Positions 1-8,330 of a stretch of DNA of 39,914 nucleotides are shown here, piece after piece. Under the pieces are notes generated by a model. That model was given only the letters and a program-made list of their open reading frames with translations. It was not told where the DNA came from and made no database searches. The translations under genes and the position numbers were made by a program. The DNA lies in assembly GCA_027364735.1 (NCBI GenBank), contig DAHXOT010000022.1, positions 1 through 39,914 on the forward strand, in the 5' to 3' direction. Within the stretch, counting starts at the first letter, position 1, and each line of letters begins with the position of its first letter. This DNA comes from Hydrotalea sp. (GTDB lineage Bacteria > Bacteroidota > Bacteroidia > Chitinophagales > Chitinophagaceae).

Positions 1-16
1 AGTCCCGCCTGGGGCA
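1..16 (+). tRNA. 3' end of a tRNA, cut by the window edge
   Basis: The first 16 bases fit the end of a tRNA: the last bases of a TTCGAGT-type T loop, the 3' side of the T stem (CCCGC, 4-8), a 7-base acceptor strand (CTGGGGC, 9-15) and an A discriminator at 16. The next bases are CAA, so CCA is not encoded, as at the tmRNA end in this window. The 5' part and anticodon lie outside, so the amino acid cannot be named. A terminator follows within 10 bases. Confidence 0.5.
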
Positions 17-22
17 CAAATT

Positions 23-50
23 AAAAGCCGCTCAATTGAGCGGCTTTTTT
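23..50. terminator. Bidirectional intrinsic terminator
   Basis: A near-perfect palindrome (11-bp stem AAAAGCCGCTC with its complement and a 4-base AATT loop) is followed by a T run at 45-50 on the plus strand and flanked by A residues at 23-26, which give a T run on the minus strand. It can end the tRNA transcript from the left and the minus-strand gene whose stop codon is at 55-57. Confidence 0.85.
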
Positions 51-54
51 GTTT

Positions 55-882
55 TTATTCGTAACTGTATTCTATCTTACCAAGTAATTCTTTTTTTCTA
101 TTTATGCAAATTTCAGTTTGCTTCAAACCTTTTGCATTATATAGGTATGTCCAAACCAAATAATTACTATTTGCAGCCGTAACTTGAGTCATTTTTTGTA
201 TTCTTCCTTGCTCATCATACTCAAATAAAAAATCGGGTAAAAGTTTTTTAGCACGGTTATTAAAACGTACAATATCGGTTAATTCATTTTTTGGGTTATA
301 ATAATAAAAATAATGTTCTATTTCTTTACCTTTCTTACTCCAGCTTTCTTCTGCCACATTTCCATTTTCATCTATTATAAATAAAACTGTGGTAGTATCA
401 GAATTGTTTTTAACGCAAGTCATAGAAACCGGTTTGCCATTTGTTGCATAATTCCATAAATGATTTTCTGTACTACTTATATTTAAAGCTGTATCTTTTG
501 ATACGTCACTGATACTCTTAATTGTACTGTCGTTATAATAAGTATAGTGAACAATGTTTTCAATTCCTTTACTTATTTCATTGGTGCTAATTACATGGTT
601 GTTTTCAAAATTGGTAATTAATGTAGCACTAATGCCCGATGCAATTTTTGAGTTTGTAACAGATTGAGTAAAGTTGTTATTAAATAGCTGTTCTAAAAAA
701 AAATCTGTTGAGTTGTTTCCGCTCGCATCATAACTTTTAGCAGATACTTTTTTAAATTTATTTGTTTGAAGTAGATTAAATTGTTTACAACTTAATTTAT
801 TAGCAATAATATCGTTATAATAATATTGAGCAGAAGAAACTTTCGATATAACAAGTAACAATAAAATAAACTTACGCTTCAT
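55..882 (-). CDS. Secreted protein of unknown function, YD-repeat-like
   Basis: I do not recognise a named family. The reading frame opens at a TTG at 897, but the ATG at 882 gives a clean signal peptide: basic MKRK, a leucine-rich core, then SSAQ as a likely cleavage site, for 275 residues. The mature part has repeated short strands of the form 'Y.Y...G.....' (for example FEYDEQGRIQKM, YLYNAKGLKQTE, FYYYNPKNELTDI). These resemble YD/RHS-type beta repeats found in many exported Bacteroidota proteins. No catalytic motif is visible. It probably sits in the periplasm or at the cell surface. It stands alone, with a terminator directly downstream and divergent mazG upstream. Confidence 0.7.
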   Translation of the reverse strand: MKRKFILLLLVISKVSSAQYYYNDIIANKLSCKQFNLLQTNKFKKVSAKSYDASGNNSTDFFLEQLFNNNFTQSVTNSKIASGISATLITNFENNHVISTNEISKGIENIVHYTYYNDSTIKSISDVSKDTALNISSTENHLWNYATNGKPVSMTCVKNNSDTTTVLFIIDENGNVAEESWSKKGKEIEHYFYYYNPKNELTDIVRFNNRAKKLLPDFLFEYDEQGRIQKMTQVTAANSNYLVWTYLYNAKGLKQTEICINRKKELLGKIEYSYE

Positions 883-1002
883 TACATTTTTTTTCAAATT
901 TACTTCGATGCGTATGATTATTCAAAAAAAACGTGAGTGAATGCTGGTAGCATTCATTGTGTGATGTATTTTTAAATATCTTTCTGTAATAAAAAAATAG
1001 CT

Positions 1003-1773
1003 ATGCCCAATATTTCCGACAACTTTCTTCGGTTAGTAAAAATTATGGATGAATTAAGAGAACAATGCCCTTGGGATAAAAAACAAACTATTCATTCATT
1101 GCGTTCTATGACAATTGAAGAAACTTATGAATTAGCTGATGCAATTATAGATGAAGATTGGAAAGCTATTAAAGAAGAATTAGGTGATTTGATGTTGCAT
1201 ATTTTATTTTATTCGAAAATTGGCACCGAGCAAAATAAATTTACATTAGAAGATGTGCTAAATGGAATTGCCGAAAAATTAATTATTCGCCATCCGCATA
1301 TTTATGGAAATGTTGTTGTTAATGATGAAGAAGATGTAAAACGAAATTGGGAAAAAATAAAAATGCAAGAAAGAAAAAATAGTGTTTTAAGTGGAGTGCC
1401 AAAGCAGCTACCGGCAATTATTAAAACAATACGAATTCAAGAAAAAGTGAAACAGGTAGGTTTTGAATGGGATTCTGCAGAAAATGTTTGGGCAAAAGTA
1501 GAAGAGGAGATTGCAGAACTTAAAGAAGCTATTACATTACAATCGCAAATTAAAATAGAAGAAGAGTTTGGTGATGTATTATTTAGTTTAATGAATTATG
1601 CACGGTTTTTGCAAGTTGATGCAGAAGCTGCTTTGGAAAAAACGAATAAAAAATTTATTGATAGATTTAAGCAAATGGAAATTATTGCAGCAAATAGAGG
1701 AAAACAATTAACCGATATGGGTTTAAATGAAATGGATGCTATTTGGAATGAAATAAAAAAACAAAATCATTGA
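1003..1773 (+). CDS. mazG: MazG nucleoside triphosphate pyrophosphohydrolase
   Basis: MazG hydrolyses (d)NTPs to NMP and pyrophosphate in the cytoplasm and is thought to clear aberrant nucleotides. The 256-residue length is typical of the two-domain form. The N-terminal domain has the EExxE metal motif in EETYELADAI (about residue 39) and EELGDLML (about 59). The C-terminal domain repeats it in EEIAELKEAI (about 167) and EEFGDVLFS (about 187). The family hallmark CPWDKKQTIHSL is near the N-terminus. The last four bases overlap the next gene, so the two are probably translated in a coupled way. A TATCTTTC sequence at 977-984 resembles a -7 element. Confidence 0.95.
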   Translation: MPNISDNFLRLVKIMDELREQCPWDKKQTIHSLRSMTIEETYELADAIIDEDWKAIKEELGDLMLHILFYSKIGTEQNKFTLEDVLNGIAEKLIIRHPHIYGNVVVNDEEDVKRNWEKIKMQERKNSVLSGVPKQLPAIIKTIRIQEKVKQVGFEWDSAENVWAKVEEEIAELKEAITLQSQIKIEEEFGDVLFSLMNYARFLQVDAEAALEKTNKKFIDRFKQMEIIAANRGKQLTDMGLNEMDAIWNEIKKQNH

Positions 1774-4700
1774 TTAACTTCATTCGAAAATCGGCTTACA
1801 CGCATGGCTATTTAATTATTACAGCCGCATGGTTGTACACTATTTCTTTTATTTTTTCTAATTATTGGAGTTATAATTCTTCACCATTAAAAGTTCAAAA
1901 CCAATTAGAGCAACAACTATCATTAAAAGAAAAACAGTTTGATAAAATTGTAGCCGATACAGTTCTGCTAAAAGAATCAATTAAAGATACTTCTTCATTT
2001 ACAGCAATAAGAGATCAACTAATTCAACAAAACTTTGGGTTATTTATTTATACTATTAATGATGTGGGAAATCCTATTCTTGCTTTCTGGAATAGTAATC
2101 ATTATTATGTTGATGAGGCTGATTTAAAAAAGAAAGATGGAAATTATTTTGCCGATTATCAAAATGGCGATTTTGAGTTTATTAAAAAATCAATTCATCT
2201 TCAGCAATATGATATTTTGGTAGTAGGATTAATACCTATAAGATGGGATTATTTTATGGAGAATAAATATCTGAATGCACATTTTGAAGGTTATCCATCA
2301 TTAGAAAAAAGATATCAAATAACAACAGATTCTACAGCTTTTAATAATAGTTATCATGGTGAAATTAGGAAGCCATTATTTAAAATAAAATTTAAAGAAG
2401 GAATTAGTTTTATAGGTTACGATTGGTTTACCATTGTACTCAGATCATTCTCACTTATTTTACTTTTAGTATTCTTTAAAGCACTTGCTCAGGATATTGT
2501 TTTTCAGTTTAATTTTTTAAAAGGGTTTTCTTTTTTGTTAGCTACTTTTTTATTATTGCGTTTAGTTATTTTTTGGTTTCCTTTTCCTTTCGATTTTAAA
2601 CAATTGCCATTATTCGATCCAGGAATTTATGCTTCTAATGCAATACATCCTTCGTTGGGCGATTTATTAATTAATAGCATTTTATTTTTTTGGGTGATTA
2701 GTTTTTATAAATATAATTATGCTTCTGCTTCTGTAAAAACAAACACTCAACTAAAAACTATATTCAATCAACTAAAAGTATATAGTAGTTTCATCGTTTT
2801 AGTGGTTATATCATTTTTGCTGGCAGCAATTATGCGAAGCCTTGTGTTAGATTCAAAAATATCCTTCGATGTAATGAATTTTTCCGGACTAAATATTTAT
2901 ACTTTCATTAGTATTGTAATTCTTTGTTTATTGGTGCTATCTTTCTTTAATATATCTCATATCTTATTTTTATCCATCTACCAAAACAAAATCGGATTAT
3001 ATCAGCAAATAATAATAATTGCAATAGTTGGGTTAAGCATTTTAAGTTTTAATTTTTTTACTTCATCATCGGTGTCCAATATTTTTGTTTTGGTATGGTT
3101 AATAGTGTACACCATTATTTTAAACTATCGAAAGAAAGATTTGGAGGTATCTATTTTTCAATCATCTTTCTTTATTTTTTGGGTAATGTTTTTTGCTATT
3201 TCTGTTTCAACTATTTTAATGAGTGAAACAAACATTGTTGAATTGGCCCAGCGTAAGCGTATTGCCGAGAATCTTACTTTGCAAACAGATCCAATTGGAG
3301 AAAGCCTTTTAGATATTATTGCTACTACCAATTTTACGGATAAATTTTTGAAAGAAAATTTTAGCAGATTTAATAATCCAACAGAAGGAAAGCTTTTAAA
3401 AGATAGTTTAATTGAGGCCAATTTTTCGGGATATTTAAATAAGTATGATACAAGAATATACACTTATGATAGTTTATATTACGCATTAAATAATGATGAT
3501 TCTACTCGTTATGCAACAATTAAAACGCTCATCCTTGCTCAAGCAAAGTTTACCGGAATAGAACATTTATACAGCTACGAAAATGCCGATCAGCAATTAA
3601 CTTATTTATTTGAAAAAAATGTAAATAGTGAAAATACATATAAGGGTACAATTTTTATTGTAATGAAACCTAAGCCCTATGTTAGCGAGGCTATTTATCC
3701 AGAATTGTTTAAGCAATCGAACGATTTATCAACTGATCTTAACCTTAATTATTCTTATGCTGTATATAAAAAGAATAAATTAATTATCAGGTTTAATGAT
3801 TACAATTTTCCTCAGCAATTATTTTCGCAGCAAATTCCCTATTTTAATTTTGTTCAAAAACGTAATAATGGGTTTGATGAATTGTGGTATAATTCAGGCA
3901 ATGGTAAGCAAGTATTAGTTGTTAAAAAAGAAAATACTTTACTATCATTTATTTCCTTGTTTGCATATTTATTTTGTTCATTTTTGGTGGTAATAGTTTT
4001 TATACGAGTAGCCGACTTTATTTTTCAATCAAAATTCAAATGGAGTAGCCTAAAAAAATTGTTCAATTTTTCCATTCGTTCACAAATACATATAACTTTT
4101 ATTTTTATTAGTGTATTATCGTTTTTAATTATTGCAATTGCTACAATTAGTTTTTTTATTGTTAGGTTTAATAGAAATAATGAGGAAAGGTTATCTCGTT
4201 CCATTCAAACAATGGCTTCGGAAATTGAATTGAAAATGCAAACGCAGTTAATTGATAAAAATACAGTTTCAGTAAATGATATTGGATTTGATAATGAGTA
4301 TCAAAAAGCTGTAGCGGATATTTCGGAAACACATAATGTAGATTTAAACTTGTTTGATGCTGCAGGGAATTTAAGAATATCAACTCAACCTTATATTTAT
4401 AATAAAAAACTGTTGAGTAATAAAATAGATCCCATTGCTTTTGAAGCATTGCATTTTAGTAAAGCTACCCTATATTCTCAGAAAGAAACAATTGGTAATC
4501 TTTCTTATCTAAGTATTTATGCTCCTATTGTTGATGGCGATGGCGATATTCATGCATATTTAAATATTCCCTACTTAAATTCTCAGGCCGAATTGAATCA
4601 AGAAATTTCAGGTTTTATAGCTACACTTATTAACTTAAATGCTTTTATATTTTTAATTGCAGGTGCAATTGCTTTTTTAATTACTAATAGAATTACGGCT

Positions 4701-5531
4701 TCATTTAAATTAATTGGTAATAAAATGAAGCAAATTAGTTTAGGAAAAGTAAATGAAGTAATACAATGGAATTCGAATGATGAAATTGGAATTTTAGTAA
4801 ATGAGTATAATATAATGGTAGAGAAATTGGAGAATAGTGCAAAAGCTTTGGCACAAAGTGAGCGACAAGGTGCATGGCGTGAGATGGCTAGGCAAGTGGC
4901 ACACGAAATTAAAAATCCGCTTACTCCCATGAAACTAAGTATTCAATATCTGCAAAAAGCAATTAATAGCGGATCGAGTAATGTAAAAGAGCTTTCTCAG
5001 CAAGTAGCAAAAACTTTAATTGAACAAATAGACCAATTATCTAAAATAGCAGGAGATTTTTCGCAGTTTGCAAATATTGGCAATGCTACCTTGGAAAAAT
5101 TTGATATTACCGAAGTAATTGATTCGCTAATAATTTTATATAAAACCGATTTGCAAGCAAATATTAATTGGAAAAAGGAAAAAGGTAATTATTATGTATT
5201 TGCTGATAAAACTCAATTAAATAGGCTCTTTACCAACTTAATTAAAAATGCTATCGAGGCATCTTATACAAATAAACCTGCTACTATTCACATCATACAA
5301 AGCAATTATAACAATAAAATTAGAATTGCTATTGTTGATAAAGGAAAAGGTATTCCTTATGAAATAAAAGATAAAATATTTGCTCCTAATTTCACTACTA
5401 AATCATCCGGTACAGGTTTAGGATTGGCTATTTGTAAAGGAATTGTAGAAAAAATAAATGGAATGATTTGGTTTGAAGCTAATGAAGATAACGGAACAAC
5501 ATTTTTTATAGAACTGCCCATAGTTCAATAA
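1770..5531 (+). CDS. Very large NtrY-like sensor histidine kinase
   Basis: This membrane histidine kinase has 1253 residues, well above the usual 400-750. In order: one N-terminal membrane helix (about 12-31), an extracytoplasmic region to about 215, a block of seven or eight helices (about 218-490), a second extracytoplasmic domain (about 495-735), further helices near 740-765 and 785-805, a third sensor-like region (about 810-955), a helix near 960-985, and a HAMP linker. The kinase core follows: H box AHEIKNPLTP with phospho-acceptor His1045, N box NLIKNAIEAS, G1 DKGKGIP, and the TGLGLAI lid. The start is TTG at 1770; no in-frame ATG lies nearby. It overlaps mazG by 4 bases (TTGA). No response regulator is adjacent, so it is an orphan here. 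Its TAA directly abuts the stop of the convergent gene. Confidence 0.9.
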   Translation: MINFIRKSAYTHGYLIITAAWLYTISFIFSNYWSYNSSPLKVQNQLEQQLSLKEKQFDKIVADTVLLKESIKDTSSFTAIRDQLIQQNFGLFIYTINDVGNPILAFWNSNHYYVDEADLKKKDGNYFADYQNGDFEFIKKSIHLQQYDILVVGLIPIRWDYFMENKYLNAHFEGYPSLEKRYQITTDSTAFNNSYHGEIRKPLFKIKFKEGISFIGYDWFTIVLRSFSLILLLVFFKALAQDIVFQFNFLKGFSFLLATFLLLRLVIFWFPFPFDFKQLPLFDPGIYASNAIHPSLGDLLINSILFFWVISFYKYNYASASVKTNTQLKTIFNQLKVYSSFIVLVVISFLLAAIMRSLVLDSKISFDVMNFSGLNIYTFISIVILCLLVLSFFNISHILFLSIYQNKIGLYQQIIIIAIVGLSILSFNFFTSSSVSNIFVLVWLIVYTIILNYRKKDLEVSIFQSSFFIFWVMFFAISVSTILMSETNIVELAQRKRIAENLTLQTDPIGESLLDIIATTNFTDKFLKENFSRFNNPTEGKLLKDSLIEANFSGYLNKYDTRIYTYDSLYYALNNDDSTRYATIKTLILAQAKFTGIEHLYSYENADQQLTYLFEKNVNSENTYKGTIFIVMKPKPYVSEAIYPELFKQSNDLSTDLNLNYSYAVYKKNKLIIRFNDYNFPQQLFSQQIPYFNFVQKRNNGFDELWYNSGNGKQVLVVKKENTLLSFISLFAYLFCSFLVVIVFIRVADFIFQSKFKWSSLKKLFNFSIRSQIHITFIFISVLSFLIIAIATISFFIVRFNRNNEERLSRSIQTMASEIELKMQTQLIDKNTVSVNDIGFDNEYQKAVADISETHNVDLNLFDAAGNLRISTQPYIYNKKLLSNKIDPIAFEALHFSKATLYSQKETIGNLSYLSIYAPIVDGDGDIHAYLNIPYLNSQAELNQEISGFIATLINLNAFIFLIAGAIAFLITNRITASFKLIGNKMKQISLGKVNEVIQWNSNDEIGILVNEYNIMVEKLENSAKALAQSERQGAWREMARQVAHEIKNPLTPMKLSIQYLQKAINSGSSNVKELSQQVAKTLIEQIDQLSKIAGDFSQFANIGNATLEKFDITEVIDSLIILYKTDLQANINWKKEKGNYYVFADKTQLNRLFTNLIKNAIEASYTNKPATIHIIQSNYNNKIRIAIVDKGKGIPYEIKDKIFAPNFTTKSSGTGLGLAICKGIVEKINGMIWFEANEDNGTTFFIELPIVQ

Positions 5532-7208
5532 TTATTTTCTTTTTGTTTTTTGTTGCAGCAAAAATTTTTCGAAATCTGTTATAGAAAAACTACTTAAATT
5601 TTTTTCTTTCGTTAATCCTGCTTTTTGTGCAACTAATACACCAAATCTGCAATCATCAAACCCGTCTATGGAATGTGCATCCGGATTAATTGATATAAGA
5701 ACATTTTTTGTAAGGGCATAATCAATCCATCTCCAATCAATATCTAATCTTCTGGGATGTGCATTTAATTCAATCACTACATCATTGGCGGCGCATGCAT
5801 CAATAATTTTTTTATGATCAATAGGATACCCTTTTCTGCTTAATAATAACCTTCCTGTCATGTGTCCAATAATCGATGTGAAAGGATTTTCAATGGCTTT
5901 TAATAATCGCATCATTGCTTTATCCTCACTCATTTTTAAGTTGGAGTGAATTGAAGCGATAATGATATCAAATGAATTTAAAATAGTATTGTTATAATCT
6001 AAACTGCCATCATTTAATATATCGCTTTCAATGCTTTTATATATTTTAAACGGATTTAATTTCTTATTAAGAATATCAATTTCTTCATGCTGTGCAATAA
6101 TTCTTTCTTCATTTAATCCATTAGCATAAAAAGCAGATTTAGAGTGATCACTAATAACTAAATATTCTACACCTCTTTCTATGCAAGCTTTTGCCATTTC
6201 TTCAACTGAGCAAACACCATCGCTCCATTTACTGTGGCTATGAATAATTCCTTTTATTTCATTGGGTAAAATAATTTCCGGTAAATTATTTTGTAATGCT
6301 TTATCAATAATTGTTTCGGTTTCTCGTAAGTAGGATGGAATAAATGGAAGATGATTGGATGAGAAAATATCTTCTTCTGATGTATAATTTTTTGAGGATG
6401 ATACAAATATAGAATTCCATTTTTTTAAAAATATGTCACTGGAGCTTGTAGCAAATAGTTCCCAATAAAAATTAGCAGGATTAGTATAAAAAAATCCTAT
6501 TAGTAAATTTTCTTTTCCCTTTAAGGAAATATAATTTTCAGTTTCATTAATTAATGTGAAATTATTTTCAGTAAAAAAAGAATGTAGTTTATTTAAAGGG
6601 CAGGTGGTAATCCATTCTAACTTTTCAATTGTTTCAAATTGTTGTTTAAAACTTCCGGTTATGGCAAACTGGTAATTAGAAAATTGGTAGTATAAACCTT
6701 CTTCAACAGATTTGGTATAAGATTCTACTTGTTGGTATAAAAAAATTCCTGATGTTGAGAAATAAAATTCAATAGCTTCTTTAATATTTTGTTGTGTTTT
6801 TTCTCCAAATCCTTTATAAAGTGTAAGTCTGTTTTCGTTGCAGGCATATAAAAGTTCACCCAATGTTTCTATCTCTAACTCTTTCCAAATAGTTGCAATT
6901 TTTTTTGGTCCAATGCCTTTAATAGTAAGCATTTCAAGTATTCCTGGCGGTGTTTTAGAAATATACTCATTTAAAATTGTTAGCTGTCCTGTTTGTAATT
7001 GTTCAATAATTTTTTTGCCGGTAGTTTCTCCAATACCTTTAATAGTAAATATTTTATCTATTGGTAATTCGAAAAGTTGCATAGGAAGTTTTTCAATAGT
7101 AAAAGCTGCAGATGAATAAGATTTAGCTTTAAAGCTATTATCGTTATGAATATCCATTAATTTAGATAATAGTGAGAAGTTATCTGCAATTGTATAATTG
7201 TCAATCAT
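5532..7208 (-). CDS. PolX-like protein: HhH and PHP domains, degenerate polymerase site
   Basis: The 558-residue layout matches bacterial PolX. Helix-hairpin-helix motifs lie near residues 54-62, 95-103 and 131-137 (KGIGE, KGIGP, KGFGE), a polymerase-like region spans about 155-265, and a PHP phosphoesterase domain about 318-545. PHP metal ligands are present: HSH (323-325), DH (354-355), ESD (394-396), SIH (421), H449 and PDAH (510-512). The polymerase site is not normal. The family pattern GSxRRxxxTxGDxD reads GSFKQQFETIEKLE at 185-198, with Lys196 and Glu198 where the catalytic Asp pair belongs. The third Asp (VDLR motif) has no clear match near 245-250. By inference this is a PHP nuclease or DNA-repair factor without polymerase activity. 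It converges on the histidine kinase gene with no gap. Confidence 0.85.
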   Translation of the reverse strand: MIDNYTIADNFSLLSKLMDIHNDNSFKAKSYSSAAFTIEKLPMQLFELPIDKIFTIKGIGETTGKKIIEQLQTGQLTILNEYISKTPPGILEMLTIKGIGPKKIATIWKELEIETLGELLYACNENRLTLYKGFGEKTQQNIKEAIEFYFSTSGIFLYQQVESYTKSVEEGLYYQFSNYQFAITGSFKQQFETIEKLEWITTCPLNKLHSFFTENNFTLINETENYISLKGKENLLIGFFYTNPANFYWELFATSSSDIFLKKWNSIFVSSSKNYTSEEDIFSSNHLPFIPSYLRETETIIDKALQNNLPEIILPNEIKGIIHSHSKWSDGVCSVEEMAKACIERGVEYLVISDHSKSAFYANGLNEERIIAQHEEIDILNKKLNPFKIYKSIESDILNDGSLDYNNTILNSFDIIIASIHSNLKMSEDKAMMRLLKAIENPFTSIIGHMTGRLLLSRKGYPIDHKKIIDACAANDVVIELNAHPRRLDIDWRWIDYALTKNVLISINPDAHSIDGFDDCRFGVLVAQKAGLTKEKNLSSFSITDFEKFLLQQKTKRK

Positions 7209-7242
7209 ACTATTTGCGTATTAGTGAATGAAAGGTAGAGAA

Positions 7243-7276
7243 AATAAAAAAGTCCCGAGTTTAAATTCGGAACTTT
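7243..7276 (-). terminator. Intrinsic terminator of the H1-like gene
   Basis: On the minus strand a 10-bp stem (AAAGTTCCGA with TCGGGACTTT, one G-T pair) and an 8-base loop precede a T-rich run. It lies about 26 bases past the stop of the H1-like gene and 35 bases before the PolX-like start, separating the two transcripts. Confidence 0.75.
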
Positions 7277-7301
7277 AAATATTTAGCTTGATGAAAGAAG
7301 T

Positions 7302-7466
7302 TTATTTCTTCTTAGCAGCTTTCTTAGGAGCGGCTTTTTTTGCAGCGGCTTTTTTAGGAGCAGCTTTAGGAGCAGCTTTTTTTGCAGCGGCTTTTTTAGG
7401 AGCAGCTTTAGGAGCGGCTTTTTTTACAGCTTTCTTGGGAGCAGCTTTTTTTGCAGCTTTTGCCAT
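7302..7466 (-). CDS. Small histone H1-like Lys/Ala/Pro-rich protein
   Basis: This 54-residue protein runs from the ATG at 7466 to TAA at 7302-7304. After Met it contains only Ala, Lys and Pro plus a single Val, and ends KKAAKKK. Its AAPKKAA-type repeats match the C-terminal tail of eukaryotic histone H1 and bacterial H1-like proteins (Hc1, AlgP tails). Such tails bind DNA or RNA non-specifically through lysine, so a nucleoid or RNA-binding role is inferred. The protein should be disordered in isolation. The opposite strand also reads open (a run of Phe/Leu/Gly/Ala), but the minus frame is preferred. It has an ATG start, strong composition logic, its own terminator, and the same strand as the ribosomal genes upstream. 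Confidence 0.8.
   Translation of the reverse strand: MAKAAKKAAPKKAVKKAAPKAAPKKAAAKKAAPKAAPKKAAAKKAAPKKAAKKK
7341..7424. repeat. Two tandem 42-bp units inside the H1-like gene
   Basis: Residues 15-28 and 29-42 of the H1-like protein are the same 14-residue block (KKAAPKAAPKKAAA). By my hand alignment the DNA units differ at one of 42 bases, a synonymous Ala codon change (GCC versus GCT). This points to a recent in-frame duplication or ongoing homogenisation. Confidence 0.85.
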
Positions 7467-7534
7467 GTTTTAAAAATTTAATGGTTAGTTAATGCCATAA
7501 AATTATAAACATTTTTTTAACTGCAAAATTTTTT

Positions 7535-7804
7535 TTATTCTTCAACTGCTGCCAAAGGCAAAACAGAAACAGTAGTTCTATCGTTTCTTCCTTTTCTAAA
7601 TTCTACTACACCATCGGCTAATGCAAATAATGTATAATCTTTTCCAACACCTACATTTTTACCAGGATGATATTCTGTTCCACGTTGGCGAACAATTATA
7701 CTTCCCGATGTTGCGGGTTGACCACCAAATATTTTAACGCCTAAACGTTTACTATTCGAGTCGCGACCATTCTTTACACTGCCTTCACCTTTTTTGTGTG
7801 CCAT
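7535..7804 (-). CDS. rpmA: 50S ribosomal protein L27
   Basis: L27 (bL27) sits near the peptidyl-transferase centre of the large ribosomal subunit. The 89 residues begin [20 protein letters not shown] and carry the family signature around [22 protein letters not shown], ending with [10 protein letters not shown]. The N-terminus starts directly at the functional A-H-K-K, with no Firmicutes-type cleavable extension. It lies 71 bases downstream of rplU on the same strand, the usual rplU-rpmA pair, and is probably transcribed from the promoter in front of rplU. The H1-like gene follows 68 bases downstream. Identification is secure. Confidence 0.98.
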   Translation of the reverse strand: MAHKKGEGSVKNGRDSNSKRLGVKIFGGQPATSGSIIVRQRGTEYHPGKNVGVGKDYTLFALADGVVEFRKGRNDRTTVSVLPLAAVEE

Positions 7805-7875
7805 GATTTTTAATTTAAAATTTAAAGATTATAGCCTAAAACTAGTTTAGGTTATAAGTATTAAAATTTATTTTA

Positions 7876-8181
7876 TTAAGCAATACTTTCAATTTTAATT
7901 TGGGTATAATGAGTTCTATGCCCATGCTTTTTTCTGAAGCCTTTTCTTCTTTTCATTTTAAAAGCAATTACTTTATCGCCTTGAACTAATTCGTTCACAA
8001 TTTCGGCTTTAACTATTGCTTTCACATTGGTACCTGTAGAAATAGTACCGGCATTATCTACCAATAATACTTCATTAAACTCTACTTTATCTCCGTTTTT
8101 ACCGGACAGGTGAGGGACGTATAAATTGTCTCCTGCTTGAACTTTAAATTGTTGACCTGCTATTTTTACTACTGCTAACAT
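7876..8181 (-). CDS. rplU: 50S ribosomal protein L21
   Basis: L21 (bL21) binds 23S rRNA in the large subunit. The 101 residues match the family from MLAVVKIAGQQFKVQAGDNLYVP through the C-terminal signature KMKRRKGFRKKHGHRTHYTQIKI. The length is normal. It is the first gene of the rplU-rpmA pair. A perfect -7 element lies 22 bases upstream of the ATG, so the leader should be short. The upstream gap is shared with the divergent GH3-family gene. Confidence 0.98.
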   Translation of the reverse strand: MLAVVKIAGQQFKVQAGDNLYVPHLSGKNGDKVEFNEVLLVDNAGTISTGTNVKAIVKAEIVNELVQGDKVIAFKMKRRKGFRKKHGHRTHYTQIKIESIA

Positions 8182-8203
8182 AACTTTCCAAAAATTAGGA
8201 CGG

Positions 8204-8211
8204 CAAAGGTA
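8204..8211 (-). promoter_or_regulatory. Bacteroidota -7 element for rplU-rpmA
   Basis: On the minus strand this reads TACCTTTG, a perfect match to the Bacteroidota -7 consensus TAnnTTTG. About 20 bases upstream there is only a T-rich stretch (ATTTT), so the -33 half is weak. A transcript start near 8200 would leave a leader of roughly 18 bases. Confidence 0.55.
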
Positions 8212-8330
8212 GGGTTTATCACTGAAAATTTAAAATGTTTTAAAAAAGAAATTATCATCTTTTTTATTTTCCGGGAAAAACTGCCTGTTTTATATATTCA
8301 TAAACTGTACAACCTATTTTTGCCCCCCAA

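Noticed and set aside
977-984. TATCTTTC before mazG as a full promoter
   Set aside because: The nearest TTG at 957-959 is only 17 bases upstream, and the -7 element has a mismatch at the key last G. Noted with the gene but not called.
7288-7473. Open plus-strand frame of 61 codons rich in Phe, Leu, Gly and Ala
   Set aside because: It is the antisense of the H1-like gene. Long GCT/AAA runs leave no stops on the reverse strand. The minus frame has the better start, composition and terminator.
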